NCBI RefSeq assembly: GCF_030695125.1
Contig: NZ_JAUYTP010000026.1
Span: 26,788 to 90,787, forward strand
Reading direction: 5' to 3'
Length of the DNA: 64,000 nucleotides
Origin: Allobosea sp.
GTDB lineage: Bacteria > Pseudomonadota > Alphaproteobacteria > Rhizobiales > Beijerinckiaceae
A program made the translations under genes and the position numbers. Position 1 is the first letter of the stretch. Each line of letters opens with the position of its first letter. The notes under the pieces were generated by a model. It was given only the letters and a program-made list of their open reading frames with translations, was not told the origin of the DNA and made no database searches. Below, piece after piece: positions 8,879 through 15,806 of this stretch.

Positions 8879-9446
8879 CGTCCGGGTCCGCGATGTCTGT
8901 CATCGCCCGCTCGATCGAGGTCGCGGCGGTGTCGAGCGAGGTCACGCAGACCTTGCGGGCCTCCTCGCGCCACTTCGCCGTCAGCTCCGGCGGGAAGCCC
9001 GACTTCTCGCGATAGAGCCGATCAGGAATGGAATTGATCGAGACGCGGGCGGCGTTCAAGGCGCGAGCGAGGGTGTCGAGCACGTATTGCCGGGGCACAA
9101 GGTTCTTCGCGAGGGCCTCGAACTTGAGGTAGGCCGTCGACGCGGCGAGGCTTTCCTTCGGCGTGGTGGCGCCCATGAAGCCGACGAAGTTCCCCTTCGG
9201 GAGCTTCTTCCGGATCTCGTCGGCGGCGACGGTCGCGCGCCATTCAATGAATTCGCGCAGGCTGATGGCATACGGGACGCCAGCGCTGCCGCCGGCGAGC
9301 GTCCGGAGTTCCTCGTCGGCGATCCATTTCGAGATCGTCCCCCGGTCGTATCCGGTGAGTTTGGCGAGCGTCGACACGTCCACGACGACACCGCGAACGT
9401 CGTCATATCCATGGTTTTCGGCGATCGAGATGCGGGGTTCATCCAT
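8859..9446 (-). CDS. Terminase small subunit (Nu1-like)
   Basis: 195 residues from ATG 9446, which has GGAGG 8 bases upstream. The N-terminus contains a helix-turn-helix-like segment (VSTLAKLTGYDRGTISKW, about residues 21-38), as in Nu1-type small terminases that bind cos or pac DNA. The rest is helical and probably oligomerises and contacts the large subunit, whose gene overlaps it. A longer frame up to 9569 exists, but it lacks a ribosome site and its sequence is not protein-like. Confidence 0.8.
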   Translation of the reverse strand: MDEPRISIAENHGYDDVRGVVVDVSTLAKLTGYDRGTISKWIADEELRTLAGGSAGVPYAISLREFIEWRATVAADEIRKKLPKGNFVGFMGATTPKESLAASTAYLKFEALAKNLVPRQYVLDTLARALNAARVSINSIPDRLYREKSGFPPELTAKWREEARKVCVTSLDTAATSIERAMTDIADPDDDPSDR

Positions 9447-9717
9447 GGAAACGGCCTCCAAATGCCGCATCCGGGCAGCCGGAATCCGCCATGAAAACAA
9501 TGGCTTGTTTGGATTCCAAATGCGGGGTGCCCGGAAAAATTCTTGTAAGTAGCGACGAACCGGGGGCAAATGCCTCCTCGCACGTCATGGGGGGTCCGTG
9601 GGGTCCCCATACGGCCTGTCGTCCACCTCGACGGGCATTAGATGCCCTCGAAGGGGTGGGATCGATCAAGGATACACAGTGAGCTTTCCTGGTGCTTACA
9701 GGCGGGCAATCGGGATC

Positions 9718-9731
9718 GTTCACATGCGAAC
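9718..9731. promoter_or_regulatory. Operator-like palindrome, site 1
   Basis: GTTCACATGCGAAC, an inverted repeat with one mismatch, inside a longer shared block GATCGTTCACATG(C/T)GAACCAT also present at 9,831-9,851. Confidence 0.5.
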
Positions 9732-9834
9732 CATCCTCGATAGTCATAGACGCGCTTACAGCCACGCTGCTGCTGCCATGAGCGATCACCCCATCCGAAT
9801 TCCAGAGGGGCTTCAGATCGCCTTTAAATAGATC

Positions 9835-9848
9835 GTTCACATGTGAAC
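9835..9848. promoter_or_regulatory. Operator-like palindrome, site 2
   Basis: GTTCACATGTGAAC, a perfect 14-bp palindrome. It lies 117 bp from site 1 with the same flanks. The spacing suggests a looping or paired repressor site. Confidence 0.5.
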
Positions 9849-9866
9849 CATTGGGCGCGTACATGG

Positions 9867-10691
9867 TCAGCGCCTTCCCGTCGCGGCCATGTACGCCAAC
9901 GCCGACTGCATCTCCGACGCCATCCTCTCGGGGATCGCGTCCAATGCCTCGCGCACCGAGTTGTCCCATGGGGCTTGCAGCACGGGGTCGTACGTCGCCT
10001 TGGGCACGCTGAACATCAGGATGCGAGGGCGGTCGCTGTATTTGGGCTTGCGGACCTCGTAGAAGCGACCCGTCCGCTTGTTGTGGATGATGTGCGTCTC
10101 GTTGCTATAGGTTCGCTTGGGCCGATTGATGTACGCCATCGAGGTCACGCCGTTGATCGTGACCTCCTTCTTGAAGACGCCGCCCGAATCCCCCTTGCGC
10201 CGCTTGTTGCGGTTGCCCTCGGCCTCGCGATTGAGGCGCGCCATCACCCCGCCGGGTAGATTCCCTTGCGCATTGGGCCGGATGCCCTGCGTCTTGGCGA
10301 GGTTGTCGTAGGCGGGTAGGTAGATTCGGTCCTGTGCCAAGCCCACGTCGCCTGGGAGACGCACGTTCTGGCTCATCCCCATGAGGTATTTGAGGACGAC
10401 GGACTGGTTGGGTAGGACGTAGAACTCGCTGTATACGCCTGCGGAGACGCCGCGACCCTTGCCCAATGCGCGCCTATACTGGAAGGCCCGCTTTGACCAT
10501 TCGGTGGGGCGGTCCAGGACACTCGGCAGGACCTGGCGCATGCTCACGGCGACGTGCTTGGCGGTCTCGTCCATGACGAACGCGCAGGCGCGCTGATACC
10601 GCCGAAAGCTGGTCTCGGAGATGAATTGCTCGGCCCAGGTCGTGAGCCTGTCAGTGATGTCGGTCGTGAGGTCGATATCGAAGCCGGCCAT
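9867..10691 (-). CDS. Phage protein of unknown function (possible virion protein)
   Basis: 274 residues. The N-terminal 60 residues are helical (ITDRLTTWAEQFISETSFRRYQRA), the middle is basic with a KRRKGDSGGVFKKEVTING stretch, and the C-terminus is helical again. It is preceded by class I copy 3, the same element that precedes the head and tail operons, so it is probably expressed with the virion genes. I do not recognise the family; a head-tail adaptor or minor virion protein is possible. The ATG is 6 bases after the repeat, without a Shine-Dalgarno sequence. Confidence 0.55.
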   Translation of the reverse strand: MAGFDIDLTTDITDRLTTWAEQFISETSFRRYQRACAFVMDETAKHVAVSMRQVLPSVLDRPTEWSKRAFQYRRALGKGRGVSAGVYSEFYVLPNQSVVLKYLMGMSQNVRLPGDVGLAQDRIYLPAYDNLAKTQGIRPNAQGNLPGGVMARLNREAEGNRNKRRKGDSGGVFKKEVTINGVTSMAYINRPKRTYSNETHIIHNKRTGRFYEVRKPKYSDRPRILMFSVPKATYDPVLQAPWDNSVREALDAIPERMASEMQSALAYMAATGRR

Positions 10692-10697
10692 GCGACC

Positions 10698-10733
10698 AGC
10701 GTGCCCTCGGGCGCGTGGCCCGTTGTAGTCTAC
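10698..10733 (-). promoter_or_regulatory. Class I phage repeat, copy 3 (putative late promoter)
   Basis: Minus strand: GTAGACTACAACGGGCCACG, then CGCC, four variable bases, GGCACGCT. It ends 6 bases before ATG 10691. Its first bases also form the stop codon of the upstream gene at 10,730. Confidence 0.7.
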
Positions 10734-10942
10734 CCCTTCGCCAGCCGGCGGATCTTGATGCGGTCGCGGGGCTTCTTCAGGAGGTCGAGGCGGCTGCTGT
10801 CCAGGGCCTGCCGGGCGCCTGCGAGGTCACCTTGCGCCGCCCTGGCCTCGTAGAGCCTGTCGACGATGCGCATGTGGGCCGCGGCCCGCTCGTGAGCGGC
10901 CTCGGGAGTCATCCACGTGCCCTGGTAGAGGACTCGGTCCAT
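10730..10942 (-). CDS. Small phage protein, unknown
   Basis: 70 residues starting MDRVLYQGTWMTPEAA at ATG 10942, with GAGG 5 bases upstream. The N-terminal part is followed by a charged helix ending in KKPRDRIKIRRLAKG, a basic tail that could bind nucleic acid. Upstream in-frame sequence to 11050 is not protein-like. A sigma70-type promoter (11,055-11,083) lies just upstream, inside the end of the preceding gene. Confidence 0.5.
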   Translation of the reverse strand: MDRVLYQGTWMTPEAAHERAAAHMRIVDRLYEARAAQGDLAGARQALDSSRLDLLKKPRDRIKIRRLAKG

Positions 10943-11054
10943 GGGGGCCTCGAAACGGCGAAGGGCGCCGGTTTCCCGACGCCCCCTGGAGGTCACTTGC
11001 AAAGCGTCCAAACTCGCCAGCCACCTTCCGAAACCGCGTTTGCCACGCACTCTC

Positions 11055-11083
11055 TATATAGCCGATTCACCCGCGAGAAACCA
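11055..11083 (-). promoter_or_regulatory. Sigma70-type promoter TGGTTT-17-TATATA
   Basis: On the minus strand TGGTTT (11,083-11,078) and TATATA (11,060-11,055) are separated by exactly 17 bp. It uses the same -35 hexamer as the class II elements but has neither the conserved CGCGCC spacer nor their -10. It would serve the small gene at 10,730-10,942. Confidence 0.5.
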
Positions 11084-12620
11084 GCTCCACACGACGCAAA
11101 GGCGTCAATTCGGTGCGAATTTCGGACATGACATGGGCCGCTGCGATCGAGAGACCGGAGCTCCATCTATGGGCCTGCGCCGGCCGGACGCGAGGCATGC
11201 GGATCTTGGGAAGGCGAGGCACGATGGGGATGTAATCGCTCACGGTCGGCCGGTCGGGCTTGCGCAGTTTCTCCGGCGTATCGAGCCACACGGTCAGCGC
11301 GAATCGCTCCGCCTCGACCGTCTTGCAGGGACACCGGATCTCCGCGAATCGGTCCGCGATGCGGGCGATGCGGCGCTGCGCCGCCGGATCTCTCGCCTTG
11401 ACCTTCAAGCCGGGCCACGACTTCGCCGCGCGCCACAGGCCCGGCAGGCCTACCGAATGGTACAGGTCGGCGATGAGGTCGATGCTGCTGTCGATGTCGT
11501 CGTGCGCCCGCTTCACGAAAAGGCGGCGATCGTGCGCCCCGGCGCGCATATCGGCGGCGTTGTAGACTCCCCGGCGCGCGCTCCACTCCATGCCGTAAGC
11601 GTCCTCCTCGACCCGGTCGAGCTGGCGGCTGTCGGTGATGTCGAGGAGCTTTCCGAGTTCCTCGCCGACGAAGCGGTCGCCGATGTCATGAGCGGTCGCC
11701 ACGAGGTCGCGGGCCATCCGGCCCTCCGGGGACGACCACAGGCCGGCCCGCCCGTTGGCGATGCCAAGGGAAAGGTCGTAGTGCCGCAGCGCGTTCTCGC
11801 GGGCCCAGGCATAGCCGTTATCAGGGACGGCGCGACCCCTGCCGACGAAGACCGTCCCGCCCTCGCGCCGAACCGAGATCCCGATGTTCCTGGAGGCCTC
11901 CAGGACCTTCAGCGCCGCGTCCAGCCGCCGCCAGTGCGACCGCTGGGTGCTGGGATTCGCGCTACGGACGAAAAGCTTGCGAAGGCATTCGGAGACGCTC
12001 GTGTGCGAGACCGACGACCTCGGCATCACCTCCTCGAACGCCTCGATCAGGTCCCGGCAAGGCCTCGGAAGGCGTGCCCGGTTGCGATCGATCAGCGGCG
12101 TGCCGACCTCCGGAATCGACCGCAGGCCCGAGCGGATGGCGGTCTCGCCGCAGGGGAACTCGCGGTCGCGGAGGATCTGCCGGACCCGGCGGGCGGAGGG
12201 GATCGGCTCGCCGCGCCCGAGGAACTCCGCTGCCACCTGCCCGACGCGATGATGGACATACTCGCGGACGGGCCGGCACTGGCTCTCGCGACGACGGCGC
12301 TTCGCGTGCACGCCTCGGCCCTGCCGAAGGCCCTTCGACGTCATGACCGTCCCGCGACCCGTCTTCGTGCACTGATACTCGACGATCCGATCGACCATCG
12401 CGTTGCGGCGGCCGCCATTCGCCTCGATCGCCGCGGCCAGCAAACGGGCGCGGAAGTCTCCGTCCCGCGCGGTCGTGCCGTACCAATCCCGCACCGCGCC
12501 GACGGCTCGGGTCACGTGATCGAAATGGTCCTGATTTCCTGACAACGGGGAACTTTCAAGAAGGGCGAATTCGGCAAGTCTGGACCCTCCCAATCTCCCC
12601 CTCGAATCACCCTGGCGCAA
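11067..12620 (-). CDS. Large phage protein of unknown function next to control region
   Basis: 517 residues in the longest frame; the true start may be an internal GTG near 12,510. The protein is basic and mostly helical. Residues about 130-260 contain two predicted helix-turn-helix-like stretches (PIPSARRVRQILRDREF and SVSHTSVSECLRKLF), and a CPC motif occurs near the C-terminus. It is the first leftward gene from the repeat-rich control region, a usual place for replication initiators, transposases or regulators. No DDE, tyrosine-recombinase or Rep motif is seen, so no function is assigned. Confidence 0.6.
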   Translation of the reverse strand: MRQGDSRGRLGGSRLAEFALLESSPLSGNQDHFDHVTRAVGAVRDWYGTTARDGDFRARLLAAAIEANGGRRNAMVDRIVEYQCTKTGRGTVMTSKGLRQGRGVHAKRRRRESQCRPVREYVHHRVGQVAAEFLGRGEPIPSARRVRQILRDREFPCGETAIRSGLRSIPEVGTPLIDRNRARLPRPCRDLIEAFEEVMPRSSVSHTSVSECLRKLFVRSANPSTQRSHWRRLDAALKVLEASRNIGISVRREGGTVFVGRGRAVPDNGYAWARENALRHYDLSLGIANGRAGLWSSPEGRMARDLVATAHDIGDRFVGEELGKLLDITDSRQLDRVEEDAYGMEWSARRGVYNAADMRAGAHDRRLFVKRAHDDIDSSIDLIADLYHSVGLPGLWRAAKSWPGLKVKARDPAAQRRIARIADRFAEIRCPCKTVEAERFALTVWLDTPEKLRKPDRPTVSDYIPIVPRLPKIRMPRVRPAQAHRWSSGLSIAAAHVMSEIRTELTPLRRVELVSRG

Positions 12621-12747
12621 GGGGGAAAAGGCTGATTTCTCAATGGTTAACGATTTATTCGAGAGTTGACGCCAGGACGCGCAACGACTGCCTGGTGACC
12701 GGTGATGAAAGGCAGGATGAGAGGCGGGAGGGGTGACCTCGATGCCG

Positions 12748-12856
12748 GGTCACCCGACTCTCTTGGCCAATCTCTATCTCGGACATGGGGTCGCGATGTG
12801 CGAGTCACCTAAGTCGCTGACACGTAAGGGAAATCGCCGGAATCCGCTGCAACGCA
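12748..12856. repeat. Direct repeat copy 1 (109 bp)
   Basis: Starts GGTCACCCGA, shares ATCTCTATCTC, GACATG, TCGCGATGTG and ends GCTGCAACGCA. The second copy has the same length. Confidence 0.65.
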
Positions 12857-12862
12857 GGCCTT

Positions 12863-12971
12863 GGTGACCCGATCCTCTTCGATTATCTCTATCTCTGACA
12901 TGCCCTCGCGATGTGGAAACCGCGAAAATCGTTGTATGTCAGATACTTAAGCCTGAAACAGCTGCAACGCA
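12863..12971. repeat. Direct repeat copy 2 (109 bp)
   Basis: Starts GGTGACCCGA, shares ATCTCTATCTC, GACATG, TCGCGATGTG and ends GCTGCAACGCA. The centre is diverged and more AT-rich than copy 1, with TACTTAAG. Confidence 0.65.
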
Positions 12972-13150
12972 CCCCATCGAGAGCCGGAATCGTTTGATTC
13001 CAGGCCCCTTTGCGTTCCGGATGACCCGATACCCCGAATCTATTCCAGGACCGCTGTAATCGGCCTCCAGGAGCCGACCTTCATGCCGACGTGGGGCTTG
13101 CGGCGACCTTTCGCGACGCGAATCCAACGCCGAGGGCCGGTCCCCAAGGG

Positions 13151-13172
13151 CGATATCGGTATACCGACATCG
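13151..13172. promoter_or_regulatory. 22-bp operator-like palindrome
   Basis: Arms CGATATCGGTA and TACCGACATCG match at 10 of 11 positions. A candidate binding site for a phage repressor or initiator. Confidence 0.45.
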
Positions 13173-13230
13173 GGGGTGACCATCGCCCATTCGGATGGCG
13201 ATGCAACCTGTAGGAATGGTGCCCTGGCGG

Positions 13231-13368
13231 CCATGCTTGCCCCATGGACCGCCCATGATCCCCATCGATTTCCCATGAAGTCGCCATCGATCGCCATGAT
13301 GTGCCCATCGCGGCCCATGGTGCCCCTCCATGGGCTTTTCCATGGCGAACCATGGGCGATGCAACCAT
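13231..13368. repeat. Helically phased CCAT array (13 motifs)
   Basis: CCAT begins at 13231, 13242, 13253, 13262, 13273, 13284, 13294, 13305, 13315, 13328, 13340, 13350 and 13365. Most steps are 9-12 bp, close to one DNA turn and not a multiple of three, so this is not a coding repeat. Most motifs are extended to CCATG or CCATC and are preceded by C or G. Confidence 0.7.
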
Positions 13369-13402
13369 AGGTAAATGCGGGATTTCCCCGTAATTGGCCG
13401 AA

Positions 13403-13431
13403 TGGTTTCGCGCCGACGCCGCCGGGACAAT
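13403..13431 (+). promoter_or_regulatory. Class II phage promoter, copy A
   Basis: TGGTTT, 17-bp spacer beginning CGCGCC and ending CCGG, then GACAAT. The next ATG (13439) is only 7 bases after the -10-like hexamer, so the transcript would be leaderless or nearly so. Confidence 0.7.
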
Positions 13432-13438
13432 CGATCCC

Positions 13439-13828
13439 ATGAGCCGTCACCCCGACCCTCTGCTGTTCGCGTCACCCGTGCCGCCCGACGTCGTCGTGGA
13501 TCGGTCCGGCGGCCTGCGCGCGCAGGTCTCGGCCCACGCGCTGCGCCGCTACTGCGAGCGGGCGTTGGGGCTGGGCGAGGTCGCCCTGGCCGGGTTCGAC
13601 GATCACCAATGTCGCGTCGAGCTCGTTGATCGCGGCTTCGACATCCCCGCGATCGAGGCGCGCCTCGCCTACTACGGCGGCGTCGCGATGCACCTCGGCG
13701 CCACGGTCCTGCGGATCGATGGGGTGTCCCTGTTGGTCGAGCGGACCGGGGTCGTGGTGACCATCGCGCCCAAGGGGATGCGGCTCAAGCGGAAGCGTAT
13801 CCAACCCACGGGAGACAGCGATGAGTGA
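13439..13828 (+). CDS. Phage protein, unknown; first rightward gene
   Basis: 129 residues. N-terminal Pro/Val-rich segment, then a helical and beta region with FDIPAIEARLAYYGGVAMHLG and a basic tail (KGMRLKRKRIQ). No family recognised. It is the first gene right of the control region and directly follows class II copy A, with no room for a Shine-Dalgarno site, which suggests early expression from a leaderless mRNA. It overlaps the next gene by 8 bases. Confidence 0.6.
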   Translation: MSRHPDPLLFASPVPPDVVVDRSGGLRAQVSAHALRRYCERALGLGEVALAGFDDHQCRVELVDRGFDIPAIEARLAYYGGVAMHLGATVLRIDGVSLLVERTGVVVTIAPKGMRLKRKRIQPTGDSDE

Positions 13829-14006
13829 GCGGAAGCAGAGCGACGCGGATGAGACGTTCGCGCGCCTCATGAGGAACCTGGAGCGGTCCGGCGACCGCAT
13901 GGCCAAGCGTCTGTCCGCATTCCAGGCCGGCCCGCTTGGTGACCGGCAGGGGAAGCCCGATGGCGACCGCATGGTGCGCAAGCCCGACCGGAGGAGTGGA
14001 TCATGA
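13821..14006 (+). CDS. Small charged phage protein, unknown
   Basis: 61 residues, strongly charged (MSERKQSDADETFARLMRN...), helical for about 35 residues and then disordered. Overlaps both neighbours by a few bases, so it is translated as part of the same operon. An ACGGGAGACAGCG ribosome region precedes the ATG. Function unknown. Confidence 0.55.
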   Translation: MSERKQSDADETFARLMRNLERSGDRMAKRLSAFQAGPLGDRQGKPDGDRMVRKPDRRSGS

Positions 14007-14554
14007 ATAGGCGCGAGACAGCCGACCTGAAGACGCGCTTCAAGGTCGAGGGAAAGCACGCCGGTCTGCCCGTGGCCGGCTATCAGCCGCAGGACGCGAC
14101 CAGGGTCGCCCTAGTCAACGTCAACAAGGAAGCCGAGGAACGCGTCATGCGAATCCTCGACGAGCTCTCCGACCGCTCGCTGTTGGCCGACCCCCCGATC
14201 GATGAGCGCTGGCTCCGCGAAGGCCGACTCCTTATCGAGCAGGGCTTCATGGCGGTGAACCGGGCGATCTTCCAGCCGGGCCGGATCAAGCTGTCGGAGG
14301 ACGACCGGCTCACGATCCGATTCGCCGGCAAGCCGCCGTACTCCCGCGACCGCCTCGCCGGACAGACCTGGCGCGACGTCGTCGAACAGGCGGCAGCCGC
14401 GCTCAAGGACGGTGTGCTGGCGGCGAAGGTCGAGGTCCAGCACTGGTACATCAAGTCCCTTGATGACGATGTCAGCCTCGACGACGAGATCCCCGAGCAT
14501 CGCGGCGCCCGGGTCCTCGAAGTCGTCTTCGCGTCCGACGAGACCTGGCCATGA
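14003..14554 (+). CDS. Acb2-like anti-CBASS cyclic-nucleotide sponge with extra C-terminal domain
   Basis: 183 residues. Residues about 28-95 match the Acb2 (DUF7681-like) pattern: a helical NVNKEAEERVMRILDEL followed by DERWLREGRLLIEQGFMAVN and RAIFQPGRI. Known Acb2 proteins form small helical hexamers that sequester the cyclic di- and trinucleotides made by CBASS and Thoeris-type defences. Here the domain is followed by about 85 residues (KLSEDDRLTIRFAGKPP onward) that are not part of the usual short protein and resemble a separate alpha/beta unit. It sits in the early rightward operon, as expected for a counter-defence gene. Family assignment is from memory of the motif. Confidence 0.65.
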   Translation: MNRRETADLKTRFKVEGKHAGLPVAGYQPQDATRVALVNVNKEAEERVMRILDELSDRSLLADPPIDERWLREGRLLIEQGFMAVNRAIFQPGRIKLSEDDRLTIRFAGKPPYSRDRLAGQTWRDVVEQAAAALKDGVLAAKVEVQHWYIKSLDDDVSLDDEIPEHRGARVLEVVFASDETWP

Positions 14555-14775
14555 GCGCCGCCTCGAAAGTCGTGATCGACGAGGCGACCCGAACGCTTGC
14601 CGACATGCTGGAGACCTCGGGAGCCGTCGTCGTTCACGACCGGTCGGGCAACCCGCGCGTCGTGCACGACGGGGACATGACGATCGACCTGCGACCCATC
14701 GCGGCGACCGTCGCAATCGCCTCGATCTCCGCATTCCTCGCCGGCAGCGCCGCCGTCCAGGAGACCTCGTCATGA
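14551..14775 (+). CDS. Small phage protein with C-terminal hydrophobic segment
   Basis: 74 residues. A soluble N-terminal half (SKVVIDEATRTLADMLETSG) is followed by IAATVAIASISAFLAG, a possible single membrane helix at about residues 49-64. Start and stop overlap the neighbouring genes by 4 bases (ATGA type). Function unknown. Confidence 0.5.
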   Translation: MSAASKVVIDEATRTLADMLETSGAVVVHDRSGNPRVVHDGDMTIDLRPIAATVAIASISAFLAGSAAVQETSS

Positions 14776-15137
14776 GCGCCCGCCTCAAGATGGCCCTGGC
14801 CGCCACGATGGCCTCCATGATCGCCGACCAGGAACGCGCGGGCGTCGCTGCGCTGACCGGGACACCCGAAGTGGCGCCCGAGCCCGCACCGGAGAAGGTC
14901 AAGCGCAAGCTGACCCCCGCCGAGGTCGACATCCTGATGAAAGAGCGCCGCCGCCGCATACAAGTCGCCCGGGATGCCGGCGATTGGCGGGAGGTCCGAA
15001 AGCTCCAAGGCAACCCGGTCACGCCGATCGAGGAGTCCAAGATCGCGGCGGCCTGCCAGCGGCGGGATCGCAAGGGGGGACGACGCCTGGTCGCCGCGGC
15101 CAAGGGCGGGATCGGCAAGCACGAGGTGAGGTCGTGA
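14772..15137 (+). CDS. Phage protein, unknown, basic helical
   Basis: 121 residues from ATG 14772. A hydrophobic helical N-terminus (RLKMALAATMASMIADQERAG), a Pro/Glu linker and a very basic helical second half with EVDILMKERRRRIQVARDAGD. The basic part could bind nucleic acid. Overlaps the previous gene by 4 bases and the next by 4 bases. Confidence 0.5.
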   Translation: MSARLKMALAATMASMIADQERAGVAALTGTPEVAPEPAPEKVKRKLTPAEVDILMKERRRRIQVARDAGDWREVRKLQGNPVTPIEESKIAAACQRRDRKGGRRLVAAAKGGIGKHEVRS

Positions 15138-15379
15138 GGCCCCGTGTCGACCATGATGACCTCGGCGACGGCGAGACGATCGAGATCCGCTCGAACGAGC
15201 GACCCGGGGCGATGCGGTCTGCCGGCCCTACTCATGTGTATCGCGTCGAGCCGAAGCCCGAGCCGGAGTGGGATTTCGAGACCTGGATGCTCAACACGAT
15301 CGCGGCGTTGGCGCTGGGATCGGCGCTGGGTCTCTTGGTCGGCGGGCTCGTCAGCGCCGTCGTGGCGGTGATCCGATGA
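15134..15379 (+). CDS. Small membrane protein, GTG start
   Basis: 81 residues starting at GTG 15134, which overlaps the preceding TGA. A charged N-terminus (RPRVDHDDLGDGETIEI) is followed by one C-terminal membrane helix (TIAALALGSALGLLVGGLVS). It belongs to a series of tiny membrane proteins ahead of the lysis genes; holin or antiholin activity is possible but not shown by motif. Confidence 0.5.
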   Translation: MRPRVDHDDLGDGETIEIRSNERPGAMRSAGPTHVYRVEPKPEPEWDFETWMLNTIAALALGSALGLLVGGLVSAVVAVIR

Positions 15380-15737
15380 CGATCCACTTCAACCTGCTGC
15401 CCCACACCACGCGATCTCGCTCGCGACGTCGATCGGGACGTACGCCTGGCTCGGGAAGACGGCGCTCGCGTACCTCGTTGTCGCCACCATCGTGGCGGGG
15501 CTGGCGCAGATGTGCGCGTACATCGCCGTGGGAGCTTTCGCGTTCCCGCTGCGTCCCGCGATGGTTGCGACGATGATGGCCCGCCCGGCCATGTATGCGT
15601 TCGCCGCCTTGATGATCGCGCCGACGGGTCTCGCGCTCGTCCTGGCCGCCATCGTCGCCCTGGAGTGCCTTGTCGAGGACGTCGCCGACAAGCTCTTCAC
15701 CGGCGAATTCCGGTGGGAGTCCGACATCCATGACTAG
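15376..15737 (+). pseudogene. Two-helix membrane protein with apparent -1 frameshift
   Basis: The ATG at 15376 overlaps the preceding stop (ATGA) and reads MTIHFNLLPHTT, but the frame then turns into Arg/Ser nonsense. The adjacent frame, closed upstream at 15369 and without a start before GTG 15492, reads clear membrane-protein sequence from 15411 (AISLATSIGTYAWLGKTALA...) to the stop at 15737. A shift of -1 near 15408-15411 joins the two. Either the gene is broken, the sequence has an error, or frameshifting is programmed. The joined product has two or three membrane helices. Confidence 0.5.
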
Positions 15738-15804
15738 CCGCCTCGACGCCTTCCTGTTCGCCGCCTCGGTGGCCATGCTCATCTACGTGATCGCGAGGTT
15801 CTGA
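15730..15804 (+). CDS. 24-residue membrane peptide
   Basis: A 24-codon frame starting at ATG 15730, overlapping the preceding stop by 8 bases. The peptide is one hydrophobic helix (FLFAASVAMLIYVIARF) after a short MTSRLDA head. The tight overlap supports translation, but so short a gene cannot be proven from sequence. Confidence 0.4.
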   Translation: MTSRLDAFLFAASVAMLIYVIARF

Positions 15805-15806
15805 CG

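Larger units (their letters stand above)
9447..9866. other. Non-coding region with paired operators before terminase genes
   Basis: No convincing gene in these 420 bases. The region holds two near-identical palindromic sites 117 bp apart and an AT-rich CTTTAAATAG just before the second. It separates the gene at 9,867-10,691 from the terminase operon and is the obvious place for terminase control. cos or pac DNA next to the small terminase gene is also possible. Confidence 0.55.
12621..13438. other. Divergent control region (candidate origin/switch)
   Basis: 818 bases without a credible gene between leftward and rightward genes. Overlapping minus-strand frames exist but their translations are repeats of G, H, W and M that follow DNA motifs. 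The region holds an AT-rich stretch near 12,640-12,665, two 109-bp direct repeats, a 22-bp palindrome, a helically phased CCAT array and class II copy A. This combination is typical of replication origins or immunity switches. Confidence 0.6.

Noticed and set aside
9439..9969. 176-codon minus-strand frame across the terminase upstream region
   Set aside because: It overlaps the end of a good phage gene and the operator sites and has no ribosome site or protein-like pattern.
12939..13475. Three overlapping minus-strand frames in the control region
   Set aside because: All frames are open because of the CCAT array; products consist of GHHG, RW and MG runs that mirror the DNA repeat, with no ribosome site.
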